From positions 124,432 through 188,431 of the forward strand of contig NZ_WKJH01000028.1 in NCBI RefSeq assembly GCF_009674825.1: a stretch of 64,000 bases of DNA, written 5' to 3'. Position 1 is the first letter of the stretch, and each line of letters starts with the position of its first letter. A model generated the notes under the pieces. It was given only the letters and a program-made list of their open reading frames with translations, made no database searches and had not been told where the DNA came from. Source of the stretch: Maribacter luteus. Lineage in GTDB: Bacteria > Bacteroidota > Bacteroidia > Flavobacteriales > Flavobacteriaceae. The position numbers were made by a program, and so were the translations under genes. Of the stretch, positions 10,078 to 18,856 are shown piece after piece.

Positions 10078-11055
10078 TTATTTATAAAGAACCTTTTTAA
10101 CAGCGTTGATAACATCGTCTTTATTCGGCAACCACTCAGCCAGTAAAACAGGTGAATATGGTGCTGGGGTATCGGCGGTGTTTATTTTTTGGATAGGAGC
10201 ATCCAAATAATCAAATGCATTATTTTGAACATGGAAAGTAATTTCTGTTGCCACATTTCCAAAAGGCCAAGCTTCTTCCAAAATAACCAAGCGATTTGTT
10301 TTCTTTACTGAGTTCAAAATGGCATCATAATCCATAGGCCTAACCGTACGTAAATCTATGATTTCACAGCTAATACCTTCTTTAGCCAATTCATCTGCAG
10401 CTTTATCAGCTTCCTTTATGATCTTTCCAAACGATACAATAGTAACATCGGCACCTTCCCTTCTAATATCGGCAACACCCAAAGGAATGGTATAATCACC
10501 TTCTGGAACTTCACCTTTATCACCGTACATCTGCTCAGATTCCATAAATATTACAGGGTCGTTATCCCTGATAGCTGACTTTAACAAGCCTTTGGCGTCG
10601 GCCGGATTTGATGGAACAACTACCTTTAATCCGGGACAATTCGCAAACCAGCTCTCTAAAGCCTGGGAATGCGTGGCCCCCAATTGACCTGCAGAACCAG
10701 TAGGTCCACGAAAAACAATAGGACAACTAAATTGTCCGCCGGACATTTGCCTGATTTTCGCAGCGTTACTTATAATTTGATCAATCCCGACCAATGAAAA
10801 GTTAAAGGTCATGAATTCGATAATCGGCCGATTACCGGTTAACGTAGAACCTACGCCAATTCCGGAAAAGCCTAATTCAGAAATAGGGGTGTCGATAACA
10901 CGATCAGGACCAAACTCGTCCAACATGCCTTTAGAAGCCTTATAAGCGCCATTGTACTCTGCGACTTCCTCACCCATTAAATATATGGACTCGTCTCTTC
11001 TCATTTCCTCTGACATAGCCTCTGCTATGGCTTGCCTAAACTGTAATGTCTTCAT
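10078..11055 (-). CDS. pdhB: Pyruvate dehydrogenase E1 component, beta subunit
   Basis: With the alpha subunit (29620-30615) it forms the thiamine-diphosphate-dependent E1 that decarboxylates pyruvate and acetylates the lipoyl arm of E2. The 325-residue sequence has the transketolase-type pyrimidine-binding domain (EEVAEYNGAYKASKGM, DTPISELGFSGIGVG) and the C-terminal domain ending in LLAEWLPNKDDVINAVKKVL. Length fits stand-alone E1 beta. Here pdhB stands alone about 17 kb from the pdhA/pdhC pair, a split arrangement common in Flavobacteriaceae. No E3 gene is present in the window. Confidence 0.93.
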   Translation of the reverse strand: MKTLQFRQAIAEAMSEEMRRDESIYLMGEEVAEYNGAYKASKGMLDEFGPDRVIDTPISELGFSGIGVGSTLTGNRPIIEFMTFNFSLVGIDQIISNAAKIRQMSGGQFSCPIVFRGPTGSAGQLGATHSQALESWFANCPGLKVVVPSNPADAKGLLKSAIRDNDPVIFMESEQMYGDKGEVPEGDYTIPLGVADIRREGADVTIVSFGKIIKEADKAADELAKEGISCEIIDLRTVRPMDYDAILNSVKKTNRLVILEEAWPFGNVATEITFHVQNNAFDYLDAPIQKINTADTPAPYSPVLLAEWLPNKDDVINAVKKVLYK

Positions 11056-11160
11056 CTAATGCTTTTATATTAATGTTATCCGTTCGGATAAAAACGAAAG
11101 CAAAAATAGCAAATTATATATCAATTTAAAGACTCATGGAATTAAAAAAATAACAAATTT

Positions 11161-11184
11161 TACTATGCGTGCATAGTATTTTTG
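11161..11184 (+). promoter_or_regulatory. Promoter box overlapped by an 18-bp palindrome upstream of etfB
   Basis: The palindrome TACTATGCGTGCATAGTA (11161-11178) has 8-bp arms around a GT centre. Its last bases run into TATTTTTG (11177-11184), which fits the Bacteroidota -7 consensus TAnnTTTG. The etfB start is 56 bases further on. A palindrome covering the promoter box is the usual position for a repressor of the TetR or similar type; which regulator binds is not known. The -33 element is weak. Confidence 0.5.
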
Positions 11185-11239
11185 AAAAAGATTACCTATC
11201 TTAGCTCGATTCTTTTAAAGACTTGAAAACATTACATTT

Positions 11240-11986
11240 ATGAAGATATTAGTTTGTATAAGCAACGTTCCGGACACAACCTCCAAGATAAATTTTACCG
11301 ATGGAGATACTAAATTTGACACTAATGGTGTTCAATTTGTGATTAATCCAAACGATGAATTCGGGCTTACACGAGCCATGTGGTTCAAAGAAAAACAAGG
11401 GGCAACGGTTCATGTTGCATCCGTTGGGGGTCCCAGTGCCGAACCCACAATAAGGAAAGCCTTGGCAATCGGCGCAGACGAGGCCATTCGTGTGAATGCA
11501 GAACCGACCGATGGTTTCTTTGTAGCCCAACAGCTGGCCGAGGTCGTGAAAAATGGTAGTTACGACCTTATTATTGCAGGTAGGGAATCTATAGACTATA
11601 ATGGTGGTATGGTTCCCGGCATGTTAGCTACCTTATTGAACATGAACTTCGTCAACACCTGCATAAACCTTGAAATTGACGGCAACGATGTTACTGCGGT
11701 ACGAGAAATAGATGGTGGAAAAGAGAAAATCGGCACCACCCTACCTTTGGTCATCGGAGGCCAAAAAGGCCTCGTTGAAGAAAGTGACCTACGAATACCC
11801 AATATGCGGGGAATCATGATGGCCAGAAAAAAGGTATTGACCGTGGTAGAACCTATTGAGGCAACAATCGCTACCACTGATGTGAAATTTGAACAACCCG
11901 CACCTAAAGGAGCAGTAAAACTTGTAGATGCGGACAATGTAGGTGAGTTGGTAAACCTCTTACATAATGAAGCCAAAGTGATTTAG
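11240..11986 (+). CDS. etfB: Electron transfer flavoprotein beta subunit
   Basis: EtfB pairs with EtfA to take electrons from acyl-CoA dehydrogenases and pass them to the quinone pool. The 248-residue sequence has the ETF beta fold: an N-terminal MKILVCISNVPDT, the adenine-nucleotide loop AGRESIDYNGGMVPGML and the C-terminal recognition region. It precedes etfA by 94 bases and both are on the same strand. Its likely control is the palindrome over the promoter at 11161-11184, which suggests that fatty or branched-chain acyl breakdown signals switch it. Confidence 0.95.
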   Translation: MKILVCISNVPDTTSKINFTDGDTKFDTNGVQFVINPNDEFGLTRAMWFKEKQGATVHVASVGGPSAEPTIRKALAIGADEAIRVNAEPTDGFFVAQQLAEVVKNGSYDLIIAGRESIDYNGGMVPGMLATLLNMNFVNTCINLEIDGNDVTAVREIDGGKEKIGTTLPLVIGGQKGLVEESDLRIPNMRGIMMARKKVLTVVEPIEATIATTDVKFEQPAPKGAVKLVDADNVGELVNLLHNEAKVI

Positions 11987-12080
11987 GCCTTTCTCAAATG
12001 CTTCGGGCCACAACACCCGAAAAACTAACCCAATAACAAATTCCCGAAAAAAATTCAGGAAAAAAATCAAAGATAAATTT

Positions 12081-13049
12081 ATGTCAGTATTAGTATATAC
12101 AGAATCAGATAATGGCAAATTCAAAAAGAACGCCTTTGAAGTTGCCTCATATGCCAGTGAAGTCGCAAGGCAGATGGGAACAACAGCCACAGCAATTTCC
12201 ATTAATGCAAACGATAATGAAAGTTTAGGTCTATACGGCATTTCAAAAGTATTGAATGTCGCTAACGACCAACTGAATGTGTTCAACGCCAAAGCATATG
12301 CCCATACGATAGCGCAGGCCTCTAATAAGGAAGAAGCCAAGGTCATTATCATAAGCTCTAGCTCGGACACCAAGTTCCTTGCTCCTATCTTGGCGGCAAA
12401 ATTGGAAGCGGGCTATATTGCCAATGTGGTCGCAGCACCCGAAAGCACAAGTCCTTTCATCGTTAAAAGAACGGTGTTCAGTAATAAAGGATTTGCCCAT
12501 TCGCAAATCAATACAGAAATAAAGGTAATCGGAGTATCAAATAACTCATTCGGACTGGTCGAAAACAATACATCGGCCAATATCGAAGATTTTTCACCTT
12601 CCCTTGATGATACTGCATTCTCTATAAAATCACTTGAAATAGACAAAGTGGTCGGTAAAGCGACCATTGCGGACTCCGAAATAGTCGTATCCGGTGGGCG
12701 AGGTCTTAAAGGCCCGGAAAACTGGGGCATGATCGAGGAACTTGCCGAAGTACTCGGAGCTGCAACAGCATGCTCAAAACCCGTATCGGATATGGGGTGG
12801 AGACCACATAGTGAGCACGTTGGGCAAACTGGAAAGCCAGTAGCCAGTAATCTTTACATCGCCATTGGTATTTCCGGAGCCATACAGCATTTGGCAGGGG
12901 TCAGCTCCTCTAAAACCAAAGTGGTCATCAATACCGATCCTGAAGCACCCTTTTTCAAAGCCGCGGACTATGGAATTGTGGGCGACGCCTTTGAAGTAGT
13001 ACCTAAACTCATCGAAAAATTAAAAGAATTTAAAGCGCAAAACGCTTAA
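12081..13049 (+). CDS. etfA: Electron transfer flavoprotein alpha subunit
   Basis: EtfA holds the FAD that carries electrons between acyl-CoA dehydrogenases and ETF-quinone oxidoreductase. The 322-residue sequence has a nucleotide-binding alpha/beta N-terminal half and the FAD-binding C-terminal domain with SGGRGLKGPENW (about residues 205-216), GQTGKPVASNLYIAIGISGA (SxGGRG and the flavin-contacting segments) and INTDPEAPFF. Length fits the family. It is cotranscribed with etfB. Two hairpins follow the gene before the next start. Confidence 0.95.
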   Translation: MSVLVYTESDNGKFKKNAFEVASYASEVARQMGTTATAISINANDNESLGLYGISKVLNVANDQLNVFNAKAYAHTIAQASNKEEAKVIIISSSSDTKFLAPILAAKLEAGYIANVVAAPESTSPFIVKRTVFSNKGFAHSQINTEIKVIGVSNNSFGLVENNTSANIEDFSPSLDDTAFSIKSLEIDKVVGKATIADSEIVVSGGRGLKGPENWGMIEELAEVLGAATACSKPVSDMGWRPHSEHVGQTGKPVASNLYIAIGISGAIQHLAGVSSSKTKVVINTDPEAPFFKAADYGIVGDAFEVVPKLIEKLKEFKAQNA

Positions 13050-13116
13050 TTTTTGTTAATTTGCGCCTCTAAGGGCTGTTCAATCTATTGGCCATGCCTT
13101 TTGATTTGAACAGCCC
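13035..13116 (+). other. Two hairpins in the etfA-BFN gene spacer
   Basis: GCGCAAA at 13035-13041 pairs with TTTGCGC at 13060-13066 around the etfA stop. GGGCTGTTCAA at 13073-13083 pairs perfectly with its complement at 13106-13116 over a 22-base loop. Neither has a following T-run, so they look more like RNA stability or processing elements than classical terminators. The second ends 20 bases before the next start codon. Confidence 0.5.
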
Positions 13117-13136
13117 GTTGTGGTTTATTACAGCCT

Positions 13137-13766
13137 ATGAGTTTAGTACGATTAAAAATTAAGGGGATTTCCTATAGCCAAACCCAAAATGGTGCATATG
13201 CCCTTATATTGAACGAGGTTGACGGTGATCGCAAGCTTCCTATAGTCATTGGGGCCTTTGAGGCCCAATCTATCGCCATAGCCCTTGAAAAGGAAATAAA
13301 ACCTCCTAGACCTTTAACGCATGACCTATTCAAGAATTTTGCGGACAGGTACGATATAGTCATCAAACAGGTTATCATTCATAAATTAGTCGATGGCGTG
13401 TTTTATTCCAGTATTATCTGTGAACGTGATAATATAGAAGAAATAATTGACGCCAGGACAAGCGATGCCATAGCGTTGGCACTTCGATTCAATGCTCCTA
13501 TATTCACTTATAAGACCATACTTGACAAAGCCGGTATATTCCTGAAATTTACATCGAAAGAAACAGATGAAGATAAAAATGACGAAAGTATCATGGTAGA
13601 TGAGATTTTGCAAGAGGGCGATACCGTGGAGATTGATCAAGGAGCGAGCGATGCCTTTACCGAATTGACCATTGATGAGCTGAACAAGGAATTGGAAAAA
13701 GCCGTTGCCAACGAAGACTACGAAAAAGCGGCCAAATTAAGAGATGAAATTTCAAAACGAAATTAA
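13137..13766 (+). CDS. Bifunctional nuclease family protein (DUF151) with C-terminal UVR motif
   Basis: The 209-residue protein starts with a BFN/DUF151 domain (about residues 1-135; LPIVIGAFEAQSIAIALE and DARTSDAIALALRFNAPI are the family's core). It ends in a UvrB/UvrC-type UVR helix hairpin (about 172-206; LEKAVANEDYEKAAKLRDE). Plant and bacterial members have been described with nuclease activity, but the role in Bacteroidota is not settled. It sits between etfA and a nucleoside transporter gene (20 bases to the latter), and is probably in one transcript with that transporter. Confidence 0.9.
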   Translation: MSLVRLKIKGISYSQTQNGAYALILNEVDGDRKLPIVIGAFEAQSIAIALEKEIKPPRPLTHDLFKNFADRYDIVIKQVIIHKLVDGVFYSSIICERDNIEEIIDARTSDAIALALRFNAPIFTYKTILDKAGIFLKFTSKETDEDKNDESIMVDEILQEGDTVEIDQGASDAFTELTIDELNKELEKAVANEDYEKAAKLRDEISKRN

Positions 13767-13786
13767 ACTAAAAGAGCATTCTACCT

Positions 13787-15250
13787 ATGAAAACTAATTA
13801 CTGGATGCTTTTTTTGCTTCTGCTAATATCCTCTACATCATTCGCCCAAATAAATGCAGTACAAGACACTTTGGTCTCGGTCACCGAAACCATTGCATTA
13901 CATTCAACCGATGCCAAACAAGTCACTGAGATAATCCCGAATGCAGGATTTTCGATCAATAGTCTATGGCGGGGCATATTAGGCATGATTTCCCTTATTC
14001 TGATTTCATTCCTTTTTAGTGCCAACAGAAAGGCTATTAATTGGAAGACCGTAGGTATGGGCCTAGGTATACAGGTTTTGTTGGCCATTGGAATTCTACA
14101 GGTTCCTTTTATTAGAAGGATCTTTGAATTCTTGGGAATGATTTTCAACGAATTATTGAATTTCACTTTGGCAGGTAGTGAGTTCATTCTAGGTAACCTT
14201 CTTAATCTTGACAATCCGAACATCGGCTATATTTTTGCCTTTCAAATTCTGCCAACCATAATATTCTTCTCGGCATTGACCTCGGTTTTATTCTATTTGG
14301 GAATTATCCAAAAAATAGTAAAAGGATTGGCATGGTTACTCACCAAATCCTTAGGCATCTCAGGGCCCGAAAGCCTCTCTGTTGCCGGCAATATATTCTT
14401 GGGCCAAACCGAATCACCACTCATGATCAAAGCTTATCTCGAAAAAATGAATAAGTCGGAAATTCTTTTGGTAATGATCGGAGGCATGGCTACGGTAGCT
14501 GGAGGGGTTTTAGCAGCATATATTGGTTTTTTAGGAGGAAATGACCAGCAATTAAGACTGGAATTCGCCAGACACCTTATTGCGGCTTCCGTTATGGCAG
14601 CACCCGGGGCAATCGTGATTTCAAAAATATTATACCCACAAACAGAAGAGGTAAATACCGATGTATCCGTTTCCTCGGAAAAAATCGGGGCAAATCTTCT
14701 TGATGCTATAGCCAATGGTACATCAGAAGGACTAAGATTGGCCGTTAACGTAGGCGCAATGTTATTGGTTTTCGTAGCTTTTATCGCCATGATAAACGGT
14801 ATCTTGGGCTGGGTCGGGGACATGACCACACTGAATGACTGGATTGCCGCAAATTCTTCTTACCAAGCATTTTCCCTGGAATCTATTCTAGGGACCATCT
14901 TTGCACCACTAATGTGGTTAACGGGCGTACAATCAGAAGATATAATGCAGATGGGACAGTTACTGGGCATTAAATTGGCCGCAAGTGAATTTGTAGGATA
15001 TATTCAATTGGCTGAATTAAAAGATGTTGCCAATGCCACCCACTTTACTTATAACAAATCAGTTATTATGGCTACCTATATGTTATGCGGATTTGCAAAT
15101 TTCGCATCTATAGGTATTCAAATAGGCGGTATTGGATCGTTGGCACCCGGCCAACGGAAAACGCTGTCCGAATTTGGAATGCGAGCCGTTCTTGGAGGCT
15201 CCATTGCTTCTTTACTTTCTGCTACGATTGCAGGAATGATATTGGGCTAA
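13787..15250 (+). CDS. Concentrative nucleoside transporter (CNT/NupC family)
   Basis: The inner membrane protein brings nucleosides in with Na+ or H+. It has 487 residues. An N-terminal hydrophobic segment (WMLFLLLLISSTSFAQ) looks like a cleavable signal, an extension seen in Bacteroidota members; the transporter core starts near residue 60. Family signatures are GQTESPLMIKAYLEKMNKSE and the C-terminal CGFANFASIGIQIGGIG. It lies between a BFN-family gene and thyA, in line with the nucleotide salvage enzymes elsewhere in the window (deoxynucleoside kinase, cytidine deaminase). Confidence 0.92.
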   Translation: MKTNYWMLFLLLLISSTSFAQINAVQDTLVSVTETIALHSTDAKQVTEIIPNAGFSINSLWRGILGMISLILISFLFSANRKAINWKTVGMGLGIQVLLAIGILQVPFIRRIFEFLGMIFNELLNFTLAGSEFILGNLLNLDNPNIGYIFAFQILPTIIFFSALTSVLFYLGIIQKIVKGLAWLLTKSLGISGPESLSVAGNIFLGQTESPLMIKAYLEKMNKSEILLVMIGGMATVAGGVLAAYIGFLGGNDQQLRLEFARHLIAASVMAAPGAIVISKILYPQTEEVNTDVSVSSEKIGANLLDAIANGTSEGLRLAVNVGAMLLVFVAFIAMINGILGWVGDMTTLNDWIAANSSYQAFSLESILGTIFAPLMWLTGVQSEDIMQMGQLLGIKLAASEFVGYIQLAELKDVANATHFTYNKSVIMATYMLCGFANFASIGIQIGGIGSLAPGQRKTLSEFGMRAVLGGSIASLLSATIAGMILG

Positions 15251-15330
15251 TCGTCTATCGTTGATAAAATTTCATAAGAATAACCCTTACGTTCGTAAAA
15301 GTAGATGGCCATTTCATTATTTTTAGCCGA
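15247..15330 (-). pseudogene. Remnant of a GNAT acetyltransferase C-terminus
   Basis: The minus strand encodes about 27 residues ending in a stop that overlaps the transporter stop codon: AKNNEMAIYFYERKGYSYE then ILSTIDD. The N-x-x-A-I-x-F-Y-E-R-x-G-Y pattern is that of the last helix and strand of GNAT N-acetyltransferases. A stop codon in frame directly upstream (15331-15333) and the lack of any start show that the rest of the gene is gone. The call rests on the motif alone. Confidence 0.5.
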
Positions 15331-15375
15331 TTAACAAATAACTTTTGAAAACCCATATTCGGGTCAGCGGTTCAT

Positions 15376-16200
15376 ATGAAACAATATCACGATTTACTAA
15401 AGCAAGTTTTGGAAAATGGTTGCCAAAAAGGCGACCGAACAGGAACAGGGACCTTGAGTGTTTTCGGTCACCAAATGCGTTTTGACCTAAGTGAAGGTTT
15501 TCCCATGGTAACCACCAAAAAATTACATTTAAAATCGATTATTCACGAATTATTATGGTTCTTGAAAGGTGACACGAACATTGCATACCTTCAGGAAAAC
15601 GGAGTGCGAATTTGGAACGAATGGGCAGATGACAACGGTGATTTAGGCCCTGTTTACGGACACCAGTGGCGTAATTGGAACAGTGAGGACATAGACCAGA
15701 TAAAAGAGGTTGTCCACAGCCTTAAACACAATTCGAACAGTAGAAGGATGCTGGTATCCGCTTGGAATCCCAGTGTACTGCCGGACACTTCCAAATCATT
15801 CGCCGAGAATGTCGCCAATGGTAAGGCCGCACTTCCGCCATGCCACGCTTTCTTCCAATTTTATGTTGCAGATGGCAAATTATCATGTCAATTGTACCAA
15901 CGTAGTGCAGATATCTTTTTAGGAGTCCCTTTCAATATTGCATCTTATGCCTTGTTCACTTTGATGATGGCACAAGTCTGTGGCTACCAACCCGGGGAAT
16001 TCATCCACACCTTTGGGGATGCCCACATTTATAACAATCACATGGAACAGGTTGAACTTCAATTAAGCAGGGAACCTAGACCATTACCTAAAATGCTGAT
16101 CAATCCTGACATCAAGGACATATTCGATTTCAAATTTGAAGATTTCACGTTGGTAGATTACAACCCCCACCCACATATAAAAGGGGTCGTGGCGATATGA
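15376..16200 (+). CDS. thyA: Thymidylate synthase
   Basis: The enzyme methylates dUMP to dTMP with methylenetetrahydrofolate, giving dihydrofolate. The 274-residue sequence has the nucleophile loop [12 protein letters not shown] (Cys156), the dUMP-binding [13 protein letters not shown] and the C-terminal [12 protein letters not shown] ten-residue insertion ([12 protein letters not shown]) precedes the active-site loop and accounts for the length above the E. coli 264. The folA gene for recycling the dihydrofolate lies 1.3 kb downstream on the same strand. Confidence 0.96.
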   Translation: MKQYHDLLKQVLENGCQKGDRTGTGTLSVFGHQMRFDLSEGFPMVTTKKLHLKSIIHELLWFLKGDTNIAYLQENGVRIWNEWADDNGDLGPVYGHQWRNWNSEDIDQIKEVVHSLKHNSNSRRMLVSAWNPSVLPDTSKSFAENVANGKAALPPCHAFFQFYVADGKLSCQLYQRSADIFLGVPFNIASYALFTLMMAQVCGYQPGEFIHTFGDAHIYNNHMEQVELQLSREPRPLPKMLINPDIKDIFDFKFEDFTLVDYNPHPHIKGVVAI

Positions 16201-16221
16201 CCAAAAAAAGTAACCCAAAAT

Positions 16222-16257
16222 AAAAAGGCCCAAAAGTGTATTCTTTTGGGCCTTTTT
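16222..16257. terminator. Bidirectional terminator between thyA and the CBM48 gene
   Basis: A 15-bp perfect stem (AAAAAGGCCCAAAAG at 16222-16236 with its complement at 16243-16257) has A- and T-runs on its sides and serves both convergent genes. Confidence 0.88.
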
Positions 16258-16277
16258 ATTTTCTTTATTTTCTATTC

Positions 16278-16574
16278 TCAAACATCAAGAACCGCATTCT
16301 CAGCTCCTGCATAATCATTCCATTGGTAACGATCAGCTTCCGCCTCGTTCACATAATTTCCATCTACCAAATACCTGAATTCATAGGTGTTCTCTTTAGG
16401 AAGGTCTAACGTACCCTTGAAAGTCCCGTTCTTTAATTTTTTCAATGAGCTCCCTTTAGGGTTCCAATTGTTGAAATCACCAACAACGGCAACTTTCTTA
16501 GCTTCTTCAGCCGGAACTGTAAACGTAACTTTACAAACTGGCTTTGATTTTAAATATTTTTTTACAATTCCCAT
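16278..16574 (-). CDS. Small isoamylase early-set (CBM48-like) domain protein
   Basis: The 98-residue product is a single early-set/CBM48-type beta-sandwich with VVGDFNNWNPKGSSLKK and YEFRYLVDG, the glycogen-binding signature also found in AMPK beta subunits. There is no signal peptide, so it is cytoplasmic. Stand-alone versions are common in Flavobacteriaceae; the partner is unknown, but binding of glycogen or regulation of glycogen metabolism can be inferred. It is transcribed alone. Confidence 0.88.
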   Translation of the reverse strand: MGIVKKYLKSKPVCKVTFTVPAEEAKKVAVVGDFNNWNPKGSSLKKLKNGTFKGTLDLPKENTYEFRYLVDGNYVNEAEADRYQWNDYAGAENAVLDV

Positions 16575-17071
16575 AACATGAACAATTTAAATTTAGTACA
16601 AAATTAAAGCATTAAACATCTCATTACCAATGATTAATGTCATTTTTATCATTTTAACAATATATAGGGTACATTTGGCATTGCTTCTTAAAAACCATAC
16701 ATCCAAATTCCTAACTAAGTAATAAGAACACGCTACTTTTAAAGCACTTACTATGTTATTTATAGCATTTATGGTTTCTTCGGCTTTATAAGGATGAAAT
16801 CCCAACCGATTTGCTTCCCTCCTTTGCGAACAGATTATTGTATTGATCATTACATATTCAACCCATAAATCACCTCCTAATCAATTAGATATAAATATGA
16901 TTATGGTCATTTCATAAAGCAATAGAACTTACGTATATCATCCCAGAAGAAGCTGCATTGGCATATAAAAATTCTTTATAATCCGCGAATATTTATGACA
17001 ACCATTCATTCATCTAAATAATCAATAAAGGCCAAATAACGTATCTTTGTATCTTAAAGAAAGTCATTCGT
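16575..17071. other. Intergenic region without a convincing gene
   Basis: This AT-rich stretch holds the start regions of two divergent genes. One minus-strand open frame (16593-16850, 85 codons) has no recognisable motif and a mixed composition, and is probably not a gene. No RNA gene or strong hairpin was seen. Confidence 0.5.
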
Positions 17072-17458
17072 ATGTTTAATAAGGATAAAAAGCAAACGGA
17101 ATTAAATTTAGAACAACACGACTTAATGGAGTCTGCCCAAACTCGTATAAAGCAAAAGAAAAGACTTTATGAGCATTTTGTCATATTCCTTGTCGGAAGT
17201 GTTTTTCTTGTGTTGATAAATAAAATATTGAAATTCGGCGAAGCGTATGATTGGTTTATTTGGGCCATTACTTTCTGGGCTTTTTTATTCGCAATACATG
17301 TTTTCAATGTTTTTATAACGCAAAAATTCATGGGAAAGGAATGGGAAAGGAATCAACGCGAGAAGTTGGTCATAAAACAAAAACAGCGAATAGCGGAAAT
17401 ACAAAAAGAAATTGAAACGGAATTTCCCCTTTCGAAAATCAACAAAAAAATCGATTGA
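17072..17458 (+). CDS. 2TM domain-containing protein
   Basis: The 128-residue protein has a 2TM domain: two hydrophobic spans at about residues 37-52 (FVIFLVGSVFLVLINK) and 62-82 (WFIWAITFWAFLFAIHVFNVF), flanked by positively charged helices, with a charged coiled-coil-like tail. The pattern KKRLYEHFVIFLVGSVFL is typical of the small 2TM proteins of Flavobacteriaceae, which also occur fused to LytTR-system histidine kinases. Its own role is unknown. It precedes folA by about 90 bases. Confidence 0.85.
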   Translation: MFNKDKKQTELNLEQHDLMESAQTRIKQKKRLYEHFVIFLVGSVFLVLINKILKFGEAYDWFIWAITFWAFLFAIHVFNVFITQKFMGKEWERNQREKLVIKQKQRIAEIQKEIETEFPLSKINKKID

Positions 17459-17550
17459 GATCCTGCCTCCCAATTTCTTTCAAATTTTCGGCTTTATGAT
17501 GATCGGTCTATTTTTTGTTACTATTTAACTAAAACAAAAATAAAACAACA

Positions 17551-18045
17551 GTGCAGACCATCACCATCATAGCGGCTGTAGGCGAAAACAACGCCTTAGG
17601 AAAAGATAATGACTTGCTTTGGCATTTACCCGATGACTTTAAACGATTTAAAAAATTAACGACCGGACATTTTATTATAATGGGAAGAAAAACCTTTGAG
17701 AGTTTTCCCAAACCTTTGCCCAATAGAACCCATATTATCGTAACCAGGGACAAAAACTACACGACCGATCATGACCAATGCTTGGTGGTACATTCCTTGG
17801 AAGATGCCATAAAACTAACACATAAAGATAACTCCCCTTTTATCATTGGAGGCGGGGAAATTTATAAGCAAGGTGAGAAATTTGCCGAAAAATTGGAAAT
17901 CACCAGGGTTCATTCAGAATTCAAAGCCGATACTTTCTTTCCGGAAATCGATGAAACGATTTGGCAATTAACGGAATCCGAATTTCATCCCATCGACCAA
18001 AAACATAAATATGCGTTCACTTATTTAACGTATCACAGAAAATAG
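17551..18045 (+). CDS. folA: Dihydrofolate reductase
   Basis: The enzyme reduces dihydrofolate to tetrahydrofolate with NADPH and is the partner of thymidylate synthase. The 164-residue sequence has the substrate-loop LPDDFKRFKKLT, the NADPH-binding IIMGRKTFESFPKPLPNR and FIIGGGEIYKQ. The start is GTG at 17551; reading from it gives the exact family N-terminus (QTITIIAAVGENNALGKDND) and no upstream ATG fits. It converges with murI, with only 4 bases between the stop codons. Confidence 0.95.
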   Translation: MQTITIIAAVGENNALGKDNDLLWHLPDDFKRFKKLTTGHFIIMGRKTFESFPKPLPNRTHIIVTRDKNYTTDHDQCLVVHSLEDAIKLTHKDNSPFIIGGGEIYKQGEKFAEKLEITRVHSEFKADTFFPEIDETIWQLTESEFHPIDQKHKYAFTYLTYHRK

Positions 18046-18049
18046 ATTT

Positions 18050-18838
18050 TTAAAAATCTAGGCATGACAATTTAAGAGAAGGACCGTATCCTTGTAAAAA
18101 ACTTTCGAGAATATTCACATTGGCATTTGATATAAATTGGAAAGTGGTTTTCTTACCGGCATTGCACAATAGATCATTCTTTTCCAAAACGGCTTTTGTT
18201 TGCCGAGCAACCGCCTCTCCAGAATCTATTATATTGATATGGGCCGGCAACATATCTTTTATGACAGGAAGCAAATACGGATAATGGGTACACCCCAGAA
18301 CCAAATGATCTATTCCTGCAGCTACCATTGGATTCAGGTATTTTTCCAATAAAGCTTTTGTTTCCGGAGCGTTTATTTTATTACTCTCTATCAATGGTAC
18401 CAAACCGGTCCCTACTTGTTCATAAATGTGTATTCCGGCAGCATGGTTCTCCGTTGTACTATGAAATAAAGAGCTGGATAACGTCCCTTGCGTGGCCAAT
18501 ACCCCGACCTTTTTCGATTTTGATCGTAATGCAGCTGGCTTAATGGCCGGTTCAATACCGATAAAAGGTACAGTATAATGTTTGCGTAAATAATCTATGG
18601 CATTGGTCGTTGCGGTATTACATGCTACCACGACAAGCTTACAACCTTTAGCCAATAACAATTCGGTGTTCTTAATGCACAACTGAATTATTTCATCCTT
18701 GGATTTCTCCCCATAAGGAGCATTTTTGCTATCGGCCAAATATATGGTACTCTCATTAGGAAGTAATGAATTTATTTCTTTCCATATAGATGTACCACCA
18801 ATTCCTGAATCAAAAATACCTATAGGGTGATCATTCAT
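18050..18838 (-). CDS. murI: Glutamate racemase
   Basis: The cytoplasmic enzyme turns L-glutamate into D-glutamate for peptidoglycan. The 262-residue sequence has the family start GIFDSGIGGTSIWKEI and the two catalytic cysteines in VVACNTATTNA and LGCTHYPYL. Length is normal. It follows a PafA-like phosphatase gene by 18 bases on the same strand and is probably cotranscribed with it. Confidence 0.95.
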   Translation of the reverse strand: MNDHPIGIFDSGIGGTSIWKEINSLLPNESTIYLADSKNAPYGEKSKDEIIQLCIKNTELLLAKGCKLVVVACNTATTNAIDYLRKHYTVPFIGIEPAIKPAALRSKSKKVGVLATQGTLSSSLFHSTTENHAAGIHIYEQVGTGLVPLIESNKINAPETKALLEKYLNPMVAAGIDHLVLGCTHYPYLLPVIKDMLPAHINIIDSGEAVARQTKAVLEKNDLLCNAGKKTTFQFISNANVNILESFLQGYGPSLKLSCLDF

Positions 18839-18856
18839 ACATTTCCTGTAATAGAA

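Noticed and set aside
16593-16850. 85-codon minus-strand frame upstream of the CBM48 gene
   Set aside because: No motif, signal or known family, AT-rich non-coding-like composition, and it sits in a promoter region. Kept out of the gene list.
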